From NCBI GenBank assembly GCA_024516155.1, contig JAJJXM010000035.1, forward strand, positions 248,001-312,000: a stretch of DNA of 64,000 nt, written 5' to 3'. This stretch comes from Pyronema omphalodes (taxonomy: Eukaryota > Ascomycota > Pezizomycetes > Pezizales > Pyronemataceae). Below the pieces are notes generated by a model. That model saw nothing but the letters and a program-made list of their open reading frames with translations. It was not told the DNA's origin and did not search any database. Every line of letters starts with the position of its first letter. The stretch's first letter is position 1. The position numbers and the translations under genes were made by a program. This document shows, one piece after another, positions 37,119 to 47,942 of this stretch.

Positions 37119-37479
37119 TGGGATTTGGGGATTTGGGGATTTGGGGATTTGGGGATTTGGGGATTTGGGGATTTGGGGATTTGGGGATTTGGGGATTTGG
37201 GGATTTGGGGATTTGGGGATTTGGGGATTTGGGGATTTGGGGATTTGGGGATTTGGGGATTTGGGGATTTGGGGATTTGGGGATTTGGGGATTTGGGGAT
37301 TTGGGGATTTGGGGATTTGGGGATTTGGGGATTTGGGGATTTGGGGATTTGGGGATTTGGGGATTTGGGGATTTGGGGATTTGGGGATTTGGGGATTTGG
37401 GGATTTGGGGATTTGGGGATTTGGGGATTTGGGGATTTGGGGATTTGGGGATTTGGGGATTTGGGGATTTGGGGATTTG
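37119..37479. repeat. 8-bp G-rich minisatellite (GGGGATTT)n, ~45 copies
   Basis: About 360 bp of essentially perfect GGGGATTT is present, with no interruption that I can find. It is flanked on the left by related CTCTGGG repeats. Because 8 is not a multiple of 3, the three plus frames all read the same 8-residue cycle (Gly-Phe-Gly-Asp-Leu-Gly-Ile-Trp), and the minus frames read Pro-Asn-Pro-Gln-Ile-Pro-Lys-Ser without stops. Long ORFs in every frame are therefore artefacts. Runs of four G every 8 bases make the plus strand a strong G-quadruplex former in principle. Confidence 0.95.
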
Positions 37480-37867
37480 CAACTTGCGTTTACGTTGTTC
37501 AAATCCACAAGAAACCCCGCGTACCATGTCGCGGCAAAATAAATGCAGTGGTGATGACTTAAGCGCGCGCAGGGGTGTGGTGTCGTGGGTGTGGTGGGTG
37601 GGGGTGGTTGAGGAATGGTACGGTATGCCAGAAATAAAACAGTCAAAGCACCTACTTACATTAAGTAGCTATATCACATTATTACTAAGAACTTTAAGAC
37701 AGCTGGACTCTGGATGTGGTTATGTACCTTGTGAAAATTGTTATCAGATATATAGGTATATGATACAAGAGAGGATGTGGTCTGTTCCGGCCTACGGCCG
37801 GTCCATTGTGTTGCCTCTACAAATCGAACCGCTGGTACACAACTCCAACTGTTGATAAACTGGTTAC

Positions 37868-37911
37868 TCGTGCCTAAAGATGGTGGCTGGCGCCACCATC
37901 TTTAGGCACGA
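37868..37911. repeat. Perfect 20-bp inverted repeat (hairpin)
   Basis: TCGTGCCTAAAGATGGTGGC at 37868-37887 is followed by the loop TGGC and its exact reverse complement at 37892-37911. The stem is perfect. It could be a terminator-like structure, a cruciform, or the collapsed ends of an excised inverted-repeat element. There is no T run after it and no nearby gene end. Confidence 0.85.
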
Positions 37912-38012
37912 ACATATAATGTGACGGGTTTCGACTATATATATGATGTGATCTTAAGAATCTGAAACTCGCCTATGATTCCCGCAAGAGCAGCCTGGGA
38001 TAAACAATATTC

Positions 38013-38539
38013 CTAGTGATGCAGTTGATGTTCTCCTGTGACAGCAATATTCTGACATGTTTCCTCTGCCTGACCCTTCACAGATATGTGCTGGAACACA
38101 AAGTTCATTGGGGCAAGCAGAAGATATTTTCTTGCCGATTGAAGGATTTGTCGAGTAATTTCACCTCTACAATATAGCATGGGTTGTGACTTCAGGACAA
38201 TAACTCTCGAATTCTTGACCAGCCACTTCTGTATTGAGAGGTTTCTACACAATCACCAGTTTTTCGGTTTGATTTCAATTTTTTGGGCCTTGCCAAACTC
38301 AATATTATGACATATGGTACAGTTTTGATATATATCGGAGGCTCTAACTTTTACCCCAGGATCTCGCTGGGAATCGTCCCAGAGCGTACATGATATCTTG
38401 GGCCTGTTGTCACCCTTATTCCTTATGCTGGTTTTACTTCTCGTCTGTACATTTGGAGCCCTGTTTGCTCTTTTTCCACTGGCCTCTCTGAACTCGCCTG
38501 TCTCCTCTCTCCTCACTTGACTGTTCTTCCACTTCTCAC
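38013..38539 (-). pseudogene. Eroded ORF of unknown family
   Basis: One minus-strand frame stays open for about 175 codons apart from a single TGA (PKNW*LCRNLS). It contains a CTICHN motif in the first half and LLLAPMNFVFQHISV in the second. Its amino-acid composition is not low-complexity, unlike the surrounding artefact ORFs, which is why I list it. I do not recognise the family. It may be a decayed gene, an exon pair, or chance. Confidence 0.3.
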
Positions 38540-38815
38540 CTGGCCTCTGTCTTCAACGCTACCATATTGTCTTTACTCCTTTTCTGCCCTCCTCCCTCTC
38601 CGTCTTTTCACTCGTATTATTTCTTCTTCAGCTTTTACATCACAGTTCATCTTTCTCACTTTGCCAATCCTTCCGCCATTTATATGTACATATGTGTCTG
38701 TGTTTCATGTTTTTATTTTATTTTTTTTATTTTTTATTTTTCGCACTGTGCAGCATTAACTTTCATGTTCATTCAGAAAGACTTTATTCACATTCTAAGA
38801 TTCGATCAGTGCTCC

Positions 38816-39190
38816 TCAGCCTGTTCTCATTCTTTCCGAGTCATTTTTTGATATCCTCGTGATGTTTCTGAAGCTCAGTCTCAGTAATGGAAAATCCTCC
38901 TTGGGAGGCTTCAAAACGTTCTCTGCTTCCTTCCACTGTTTTTCTGCCTTGAGCCTATTCAAATCCGCTTTATATATCTCCTCACACAATGTGTCAAGAT
39001 TCTCCTCAATAAAACCGCAGTTGCTTAACTTCATCTGTTAGCGTCTCGTCGACTGTATTTGCAGCATGCGGCAAAGGTCACAGGTGTCCGTATATTTTAT
39101 CCGGCCAACCATTAACAGCTGAATTGCATCATGAATTGTATCAAAGGTGCGAAGTGGTTCGGGATTGGAAAGGCGAATGGGATCTGTGCC
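38816..39190 (-). pseudogene. Broken ORF, charged helical C-terminal part
   Basis: The minus-strand frame reads PIRLSNPEPLRTFDTIHDAI, then VGRIKYTDTCDLCRML, then a TAA near 39040, then a strongly helical, charged stretch including ADLNRLKAEKQWKEAENVLK before the final stop. The protein-like composition on both sides of the stop suggests one gene with a premature stop. The homology is unknown. It lies ~2.5 kb upstream of the DUF3435 gene on the other strand. Confidence 0.35.
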
Positions 39191-41630
39191 CAGGCAGCCA
39201 GGAGAGCAGTCTTATATGTTTCCCATCGAATCTGTTCCGGTTGCCACGGTTACCGGTTTTACCATCCCGCCATGTATTGCCGAAGCTTTTGTATTGCCGC
39301 CCGACAGCCAGAGGAGTTCACGTTTAAATTAGTCTGAAATTACATCATCACAGCTTTTAATGATAACGCTATACCGTATCAGGTAAATAACTGTAAAAAG
39401 GCGACTAAAACCTCTAAATCACTTTCTGCAGACGCTATTCCATTTCAGGTGCGTACTAAAATATCTGCTTATAGTATTCTGATATATTAGGGCTGGCAAT
39501 TGAGGACTGAGGACTGAGGACTGGTTAGGGGTGGTTATGGGCGGTGGGATTATGGATTATGGATTATGGAACTGTAAGATTTCCGGGATTGTGTGGATAT
39601 AGCTATAAAACATGAAGAATGAAACAATGAAACAATGAAACAATGAAACAATGAAACAATGAAACAATGAAACAATGAATTTCAGATAAATATGTAGATA
39701 TCCTGCACCTGGATGGTATCTATCCGCGTATTAAACCCGCTGTAGTCAAGCCTATTATCATGATCATGGTTTCTATTACTGTGAGTGCCATTGCTGCGGG
39801 CCTGCGGCTGGGGGATATCGAAGGGGGCTGGGGAAGGAGAGGAATAGGCTGGTAGGCTGAGGGATGTTGAGTGGGTATGGGCATGGGTTTGATGTTGTTG
39901 GGGATGGGTGGGGAGTGTGATGCTGTCAAAGGGGGGGGGGGGGGGGGGGGATGGACAATGGAAAATGGAAAATAATAGGAAGATGGATATATGGATATAT
40001 GGGTATGTACATAGAGAGCCGAAGGGGAGGGGGACGGGAAGAGAAGTTGGGAATAGAGGAAGTTGAGGTTATTTTTAAAAAAAAGATGGACGAGAATAAG
40101 GAAGGAGGACTTAGGAGAAAGTAGAAGATAGAGGCGGGCCGAGAGAGGAGGAGTGGAAGGTGGTAAGAAAAGAGAGGAGAGAGGGAAATTAAGGGGATAG
40201 AGTGGAGAAGAAAGGAGAGGGGGTGGAAGCGAAGGGGGATAGAAGAAGAGAGTGGAAGGCGAGAAGAGAAGAGGGGGAAGAGAAAACAGAGCTCCAAATA
40301 ACAGGGCTCCGAATGACAGGGCTCTAGATGACAGGGCTCCAGATGACAGGGCTCCAAATGTACCGACGAGAAGCAAAATCAGCACGAAGAAGAAGAAGGG
40401 TAGAACCAGGCCCAAGATATGATGTACTCTCCGGGGAAAATCCCAGCGAGACTCTGGGGTAAAAACCAGGGCCTTCGAAATGTATTAAAACTGTAGCATA
40501 CGTCATAGCTTAAGATTAGGAACGTCCAAAAGATTCAAATGAAATCAAAACTATTTTTACCACTTGAGACTTCTGTGATTGAATATTCGCAACCGAGTGG
40601 TTATCTTGATACCAATCTGCTGTGTAGTCTTTTTGGTCTCTTTTCTTTTTGACATTATCCTGGCACGGTGTTTATCAAGGTTAAGAAAGGAGTCCATCCG
40701 CATTCCTAATCAGTTTGTTCTAGAAATCACATTACTGTAGCCTAGGTTGATCTTTCGTATGTAGTTTCACTTTTCCTTCTTTCAAGTGTAATATTAGACG
40801 GAATTATAGAATGGTGTACTTTGAATGTCAAGAAGGATGCAAAGATTAAGGAGCATGCACTCCGCCCCCTCGGAGCGTCTGAATCACTGTCGATCACTCG
40901 AATTAAGCTCTTCTAATACGTAAAAGTAACCTCGATATAGGGCTTTATAAGGCTACCCCCGTCCCGAAGTATTCTCATGAAAATGTTATTATCATCAGGG
41001 TATTTTGACCCAAAAGGCAGCCCAGAATTTGAGGCATAATTAGCGTGGTACATCCCCGGTAAAACTGCCGCCTAGAATATAAGCGCTGTATTAATGTGAT
41101 GTAATTCCATCGTTGGCGGAATGCAGCGCAGTTTGCACAATTTGTATTTTTAGAGTTTTGGAGAAAATATCGAATAGTTTTTTTTTTTTTTGTTTCCTTA
41201 CTATTTTGGAAAAAGATTATTGTGGAATTTGTAATTGCATGAGTTCTGCTTGCGAAATTATTGGAGCGGCAGATTCCTGCCGAATAATTAATGCATAGTA
41301 AGCGCTTGAATTCTTTTGAATCTTAAAGAATGGATCTACTACAAGCATACGGGAAATATCCTTGAGGATGCGTGAAAATTTTCTATTCAAATCCTAGTGA
41401 TGCAGCAATGGAACGGCGCAAGAACACTAAAATTCTTGTAATTGAACATTTTTGGGAATCATGGAAGAAAAGACTTGCCTCGCTTGGTTAATGCCATTAT
41501 ATAGACTCACATCAGGGTTCTATCGGTCTAGCTGTATTTTTAGAAATTGTGCAAACCCCACAACGATAAAACGGGCCTCATCCCGATCTAATCAGCGAAG
41601 AAGAAATCAGCAAACAAACAACAAGTCAAC
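39191..41630. other. Spacer upstream of the DUF3435 gene
   Basis: It contains a (GAAACAAT)n octamer array at about 39618-39679, a 20-base poly-G run at 39931-39950 and five copies of a 15-bp unit (AGGGCTCCAAATGAC) at 40288-40360. A 231-codon minus-strand ORF at 39720-40415 is Ser/Pro/Leu/Phe low-complexity, arising from purine-rich DNA. No credible gene is present. Confidence 0.6.
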
Positions 41631-43576
41631 ATGTCACACCCTGATTATGCAAAAATATATGAAGAACTACTCGAAGATGACGAAGAAAGATGGGAAAAGG
41701 AAGAGAAAGAGAGGCGAGAGTTTTCCGAGAATTGGAAAAAGTTTATCGAAACGGCGCAACCTCAAATGATGAAGGATAACAAGAACTTCATTAAGAAGAA
41801 TCCAGACAAAGCCCTCAGCGAGATAGGACTTACTGATATTCGTCAATATCTCTTCTTCCGGGCTCAAAATGGCGAGCGGCCATTAAAATTGTCAACAGTT
41901 AAAGGCTATTACTCGACGCTCCGATATGAATATCGCAGGATGACGGATAAAGAAATGCCTAGATATCGTGATATTAACAAGGTTGGTTTTTGGATATATG
42001 TTTATTTACCCAATTTTTTATATCAAACTAACAATCGAAAACAGTCACTGGAAGAGCATCTCATGCCAATATTTGGGATCAAAAAACTTCCGAGAACGGA
42101 CGAAATGTATTCTGTCAAAGACCTGTACCTTCTGCTGCAATATCACTGGCGTGACAATAGACAATCTCAATGCCACGGCCGTTACTTTGTCCAGACGGCA
42201 TTTCTGATACAGTTAATTGCATCCACGTCTTTCGGTCCAAACATGCTGGATAAACAGGTCTGGGAGAGAGATTCAAGTTCAAGGAGAGTCCTCAAATACA
42301 AGGTTAGTTCAACTATAATCCTCCAATACCAGTAGAAACTGAAACATAGTAGGATTTAAATTTATCGCTTGTGCGAGACAATTCTGGAACTGGCACCATC
42401 TTGGTGTTAGAGGTGCAGCAGATGTATTTGGTAGGTGATGAACATGCAGAAACACCGTAAGTCACTCGGATCTTGACTATTTGCAGAGTTAACAGAGATA
42501 GGGTAACGTACATGCTGTACGAAGTGAGAAATAGTCCGATGTTGTGTCCTGTTCTGAACATGATAGCATTAGCCTTTGCGGACAATGCTTTCAAAGAGGC
42601 AGGAATAACCCGACCAGAAGACATCTACGACATTCAGATACCCATTTCCCTAGACAAGTTGAGTATTGAATGGAAGCCTGAGATTATGGAAACACCAGTA
42701 TTTCAGGACGCAACAATCGAGCCTGAGGATGTCGTCGTAGATAGCGATGCTTGGTCCTTTACAGGTTTCGATCATTACCTCGAAAGGCTTGGCTTGATTT
42801 CTGGATGTCTGAAAATAGTAACGTCGTCCGGACTGCGGAGGGGCGCATGCAACGCCTTTCATTGCAAGTTTTTCCTCCATGCTCTATCGTTCTTGTTTTA
42901 CTAATTTCTTGTAGATCCTGAGATTACCAGTGCCCAGCAAAATGAAATGCACCATAGTCTATCTGAAGATTTTCGTAAATATTACATGCGGCAAACGGTC
43001 AAAGTTGACGACGAGAGTCTCTCCTTGGGGACACTCAGTTTCAATTATATACTTCAAACTTTAAACTCGGCAATGGCCGAAAGATATCCACTAGCGCCGA
43101 TGACGCTTCCTCGCCGAATTCTTGATGAAATAGAAAAAGACTCCAGTCTTGTTTCAATGAATGAGGAGAAACGGCGACTTTCTAACGCATTGAAAACGAA
43201 AGATATAACTTTGACAAAAGCTAAAGACGATTACAGTAAGGCGCAGTACAGGAAACTTGAAAATAAGATAAGAGCGCGGAAGAAGATTTTAAAGCGGAAA
43301 GCATTAGGAGATTACCGTACTAAAGCGCTTTCCGACGAGATGGTTCTCGAGTTTGCCAGGCAGCGACAGGGACACAAGCCGATGACTCTTGAATCGACAC
43401 TGACAACATCTTTCAACTGTCCAGTGAGGACGGATATTGCTAAGTTCTTTGCTTCTTACGATGCAGAGAGGACAGGCGAATCTTCCGAGACACATAATCT
43501 CTCCGCTTGGTTTGACGCTGTCCGCTCTTTGCGTGATTTGTGTCTGCAAGAGCCTTCAGTCCAGACCGCTAACTGA
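41631..43576 (+). CDS. DUF3435/FluG-type tyrosine recombinase (Starship captain family), 583 aa
   Basis: Exons are 41631-41981, 42045-42302, 42353-42456, 42487-42863 and 42915-43576. Phases close to 583 aa. An acidic coiled N-terminus is followed by a core-binding domain (TDIRQYLFFRAQNGE, LSTVKGYYSTLRYEYRRMT) and the catalytic domain typical of DUF3435: LCPVLNMIALAFADNAF, ITRPEDIYDIQIP, SSGLRRGACNAFH, NEMHHSLSEDFRKYYM. In this family the box before LVD reads TG-x-RPG and carries the first catalytic Arg; here it reads STSFGPNMLD, so that Arg is missing. The RR box, the His before the Ser and the Tyr pair remain. Intron 3 would be only 30 bp and intron 4 uses GCAAGT. After the stop, in frame, comes MCPLCIA and in another frame VHFRHA, possible relics of the usual C2H2 finger. 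Intact captains mobilise Starships; this copy may be inactive or domesticated. Confidence 0.8.
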
Positions 43577-44971
43577 GGTACATCTGGAAAGATTATGTGT
43601 CCTCTTTGCATCGCTTCTACATCTATGCGGTAGTCCTTTAAAGATCATCTCTTTCAGTCATTATTATATATATTCAGAAGCAAGAGATTTTGCAGCTCCA
43701 GTACATTTTCGTCACGCCACTTATCAGCAATACCAATTGGATCAGCGAGATAATCCAAAAAATCACCCGAAAACAGAATATGATTTGACGTTATAAGAGA
43801 CAGAGGTATATCGGTCTGGGCTATGGTATTTTTATTTATCTATAATTGTCTGTGTCTTTTTTTTTTTTTTTTGTTTTCATCAACCGTGGGTTTGATAGTC
43901 TTTTCTCTGTTAATTTCCCTATACGTCTCTGTTTTGTATTGATTCAAAAGAACCGGTTATTGGGGGTCGGCCTTGGGGGATGGAGGACAAAAGATATTCC
44001 AGTCGTTCAGATGGATTATGGGTCACCGGTTTTGGGCTGTGGCCGAGGTTCTTGGGATTTTGTCATCAGTATGCACTGATATGATTGGTAAAATTTGGTA
44101 TTTGGTGGATATTTTGCGTTGTAGGACTTGGATGATATATGGTTTGATGTTTTTTTTTTTTTGGTCGGAGACGACAGAGATGTGGAATCTAGTGATCTTT
44201 TCATTACGTACTTGATTTTTGGTTGGTATCTAGATTGATTTGATTGATTTTTGGATTGAGTATTTGAAATTATTGAAGGAAAAGAAAGATGAAAAGTTTA
44301 TAGGGAGCTAGAGGTACTTACGAAGTATTCAGGAATATTAATGGAGGAGTAAGGAGCATAGTGTGTATGGTTTTTGGTATTCTGCGAGTAGATATATATG
44401 ACGAGTATTTGAATATATTATGAGTGAATGTATTTAGGTCTCCTCTTTCATGTTTTGTATTAGGTAATTGATTACAGTTGATATTTTAAGTTGTCTATGA
44501 TTGTACGTCTCTTAGCCAATATTGGCATATTGGCATCCAGAAATTTTATTACAGCATATCAAACATTGCCGCTGACATCACCTCTTTTTCCAACCCAACC
44601 AAACCAACCCCTGCCCAACAGACACAAATCGTTCGGTAACTAACAATACCAACCTTGATCACCACAGATCACGCGACCAACCCTCTTTATCTCGAGCCTT
44701 TTGTTTACGCAACATCCAAGTAAATGCAACCATTTTTTTTTTTTTTGCAAAACACGATTTATTCCTGGAATCCCTTCCCATGATTTTCATGACATCATCC
44801 TCCTGTGCAACCTCACCTGCCTAGCCAAATCCAACCCAGGTATCACCATGCCCAAACTAAAAAGATTTACCCCTGCTAGCGTACGACAAGGTCGCGTCAC
44901 CTGCCTGGGTCTCCCGCCCATCGGAATTGCGGGGCAGCTCTTTTGTATTCGCGTTCTCGAGTTTACAAACA
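43577..44971. other. Spacer and 5' region of the TBC gene
   Basis: The first ~200 bp contain possible zinc-finger relics of the DUF3435 gene. The rest is T-rich with two T runs, then a C-rich leader from about 44580 before the ATG at 44972. No gene is seen. Confidence 0.5.
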
Positions 44972-47942
44972 ATGCGCACGATAATAGACGCCCGGTACGT
45001 TCCTGATCACGGCCTCATCACATTATCTTCTTTCCGTAACAACGCGGAGGCTAATACGGGCGGAGACAGTAATCGATGGAACAATATCTTCGAGGATCAT
45101 AGGAGCATAGAGAGCTTGAAGGATGTGAGCTGTGACGATACCTTGAGAAGTGTGTTATGGCGGGTCGGTACCTCTTTCGCAACTTTTTTCTATGAGGAGA
45201 TCTACAGCTTCTATGGAACCTAAAATTGGTTTCAGAGCTATGTGGAAGCTCTGACACAGTCGGGGACCTGAAGAGCTTGCTGTCAAATCACCGTTGTCGA
45301 AGTCATCAGATGAAGCTTTGACGAGTCATAATCGTGAGAATGAAATGCTGAGATGACCTTCATAGATTTTCCTTCTCTACCCTGACGCCGATATAACGCC
45401 GAGTACATGGATTTCCCGACTCCAGACTGAGCGCACAGCATATGCGGAACTGCGAAGACATCATCTTGGGGATACAGACTTTGAGGCTGAGGAACTGGAC
45501 CCGTTAGCGGAGGATGAGAGTGTATGTCTTCCTCGATGTGCCCATGATCTCCCCATCCGTTTAGACCGCCCGTCACCCCCTCCGCTCCACTACGTTTGCC
45601 CTGGCGGGCTTGAGAGTTTACTACGATTCTCGCTTTCGTCTCGCCCCGTTCTCCGCCCCCGCCTTTACTTCCCCAATCCTACCTCCCGATCCGCTTTCCC
45701 GCACCCTTTGCATTACACCCCGCTAACCCCATCATGTAGAACCCCTACCACCGGCACCAACGTGACCTCGAACTTCGCGCCGAAATCGTCCAAGACATAG
45801 AACGCTGCATGCCGGAAAACACCTTCTTTCGAGAACCCAGTGTCCAAGAAGATTTAACCGAGATATTATTCGTATACTGCAAACTAAACCGTGATGTTTC
45901 CTATCGACAAGGTTTCCACGAAATCGCCGCTGTTGTCTACTGGGTTGTTGTATGTGATGCTTTGGCCGATAATGCAAATGGGCTTGGGGAGTCACCATAT
46001 GCAGGGGAAGGAAGGGTTGGACCTTACGTAACTACTACTGCTGTCACCAACGGAGATATAGGTAATAAGGTATTAAATGGGACTCAAGATGGATATGAGT
46101 CCTTTGAGGACCCTGAGGATACTGTGATGAAAGAGGTGCTGGATAGACGGTATATCAACCATGATGCGTTTAGCTTGTTTCAGTCGATCATGCGGAATGC
46201 GAAGGCTTGGTATGAAGTTTCAGAAGACGGCGGGAAGGGCGGTGTAGGAACTATTGTGAAAAAGAGTCAGTATGTGCATGAAACCGTACTGGTTGCTGTG
46301 GATCCGGAATTGGCGGCACATTTGACGGAGCTAGATGTCTTGCCGCAGGTGTTTTTAATGTAAGTCATCCATGGAGAGTCACTCGGGTGTTTCAGGTTGG
46401 AGGATGCTGCGGGATTTAATTGGATATGGCGAGACAGTATGTGGCTCCATGAACTTGATGCTAATTAATATGTAGACGATGGATCCGCCTCCTCTTCTGT
46501 CGAGAGTTTCCCTTCGATCAGTTGCTACATGTCTGGGATAAGATATTTTCGGAAGACCCAGATCTCCAGCTAGTAGATCTAATCTGCGCCTCCATGCTTC
46601 TCCGTATCCGATGGCAACGTTTGTCTCTCACCCATGACTCATTATCAAGTCTAATACTAACTCTCCCCAAGTAATCGAAGCCGACTACTCCACCGCCATG
46701 CAGCTTCTCCTCCGGTACCCCTCACCTCCTGTTCCAGTATCCTTAATCGAAGATGCCCTGTATCTTCGTTCCAACTTAAACCCTAGCGGCGGGAAATACA
46801 TCATTATCAAGCACTCCTCTCGTGCCCCAGCCCCTTACCAGAAAAAGCTCCCGCCACAGAAACCAGAGAGAAGACCTTTGAGCCCAACTATGAACTCCCT
46901 TTTCCAGCCAGGGCAGATTGAAACCATTATCCAGGACGCAGCAAGGAATATGATTGATCGCAGCGAGAAATGGGGAGTAAATAGAGCGGTCAGAGAAGCG
47001 GTAGTAGAGGTTAAGAAGGGAATCCAAGGGCAGCAGAGGATAGCACAGATACCAAGGAGGGGAACACCGGGGAGCCCAATGTCGAGGCCTGGATCACAAG
47101 GCTCGCAGGTCTCGCAGGGAATTAATCTCGATAATAATAGGATACAGGAATTGGAAAAGAGGCTAAAAGAGCTGGAAAAGAAGAATAAAGACCTCCAAAC
47201 AAAACTCATAGAAGGAGGGGAAAGAAGAAGAAGACTAGCACGTATCCTTCAAGACAGCATTAGCCTTCTCGATAACGAAGACCCAGCCGTGGAGGATTCA
47301 CAGAATGCAGCTTGGAGAATAAAGATTAAACATGTCCAAGAATGTCTTCTCGATGATAGCATGCCAATCAATCAAGACATGTTAGATATCTCACCTTCCG
47401 CCCCTTCAACCCCATCAGGCCTTCGCTCTCCACAGCAATCTCAATCCGTTAGAACCAGTATAGATTCAACACCATTCAATACTCCACCTGCATCGACCAT
47501 TTCAACTCCCCGGATCTCCGCTATCGGTACACCTAAACTAGTGCCTTTTTCCTCTTCTTCCTCCCTAGCAGGTGCTTTATCAACGCCTAAATCACTGTCA
47601 GGACAACCACCACCAGCAGCAGTAGAAGTTGCAAAATCATCTGAATCAACAAAATCAACACCACCACCACCACCACCACCGGCGTCTCCACCAGCAGGCT
47701 TCGTCAAAACTGGGTTTCGGAATAATACGGATTTGGAATTCTTGGGTGCCCCGAAACCAAGAACGTCTCTAGCACAGAGCTCGTTTGCGTGGATGTTGGG
47801 TGATGAGACGGTTAGTAAATATAGAAGTGAGTTTGTGGCGGGGGAAAAGAAAGGGCTGTTTGGTGAGAAGGAGGAGGACGACGGGGTGAAAGAGGAGGTG
47901 CGGGATGGTGATACCGGGATTGATATGGGGGTCATGAAGTAG
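44972..47942 (+). CDS. TBC-domain Rab GTPase-activating protein, TBC1D5-like, 768 aa, 6 exons
   Basis: Exons are 44972-44994, 45070-45163, 45366-45521, 45740-46359, 46476-46618 and 46672-47942, all in phase. The TBC domain spans about residues 10-330. LRSVLWR opens it, the arginine finger is in IVQDIER (Arg113) and the glutamine finger in SYRQG (Gln148). RWIRLLFCREFPFDQLLHVW marks the second half. Such proteins stimulate GTP hydrolysis by Rab proteins; the TBC1D5 group acts on Rab7 at endosomes with retromer. A coiled coil follows (IQELEKRLKELEKKNKDLQ, ~495-520), then a Pro/Ser/Thr-rich tail. The 23-bp first exon (MRTIIDA) is short but matches the family's usual start, and its donor GTACGT and the branch GGCTAAT are good. 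An internal insert of ~60 residues (Asp/Gly/Asn-rich, near 165-225) interrupts the domain. Confidence 0.9.

Noticed and set aside
36822..37855. Overlapping ORFs of 150-246 codons on both strands with GFGDLGIW or PNPQIPKS repeats
   Set aside because: They are produced by the stop-free GGGGATTT octamer array, which is open in every frame. There is no domain, start context or splice structure outside the array.
39720..40415. 231-codon minus-strand ORF, Leu/Phe/Ser/Pro-rich, membrane-like start
   Set aside because: The underlying DNA is a purine-rich stretch with a poly-G run and a 15-bp repeat. The sequence has no conserved motif.
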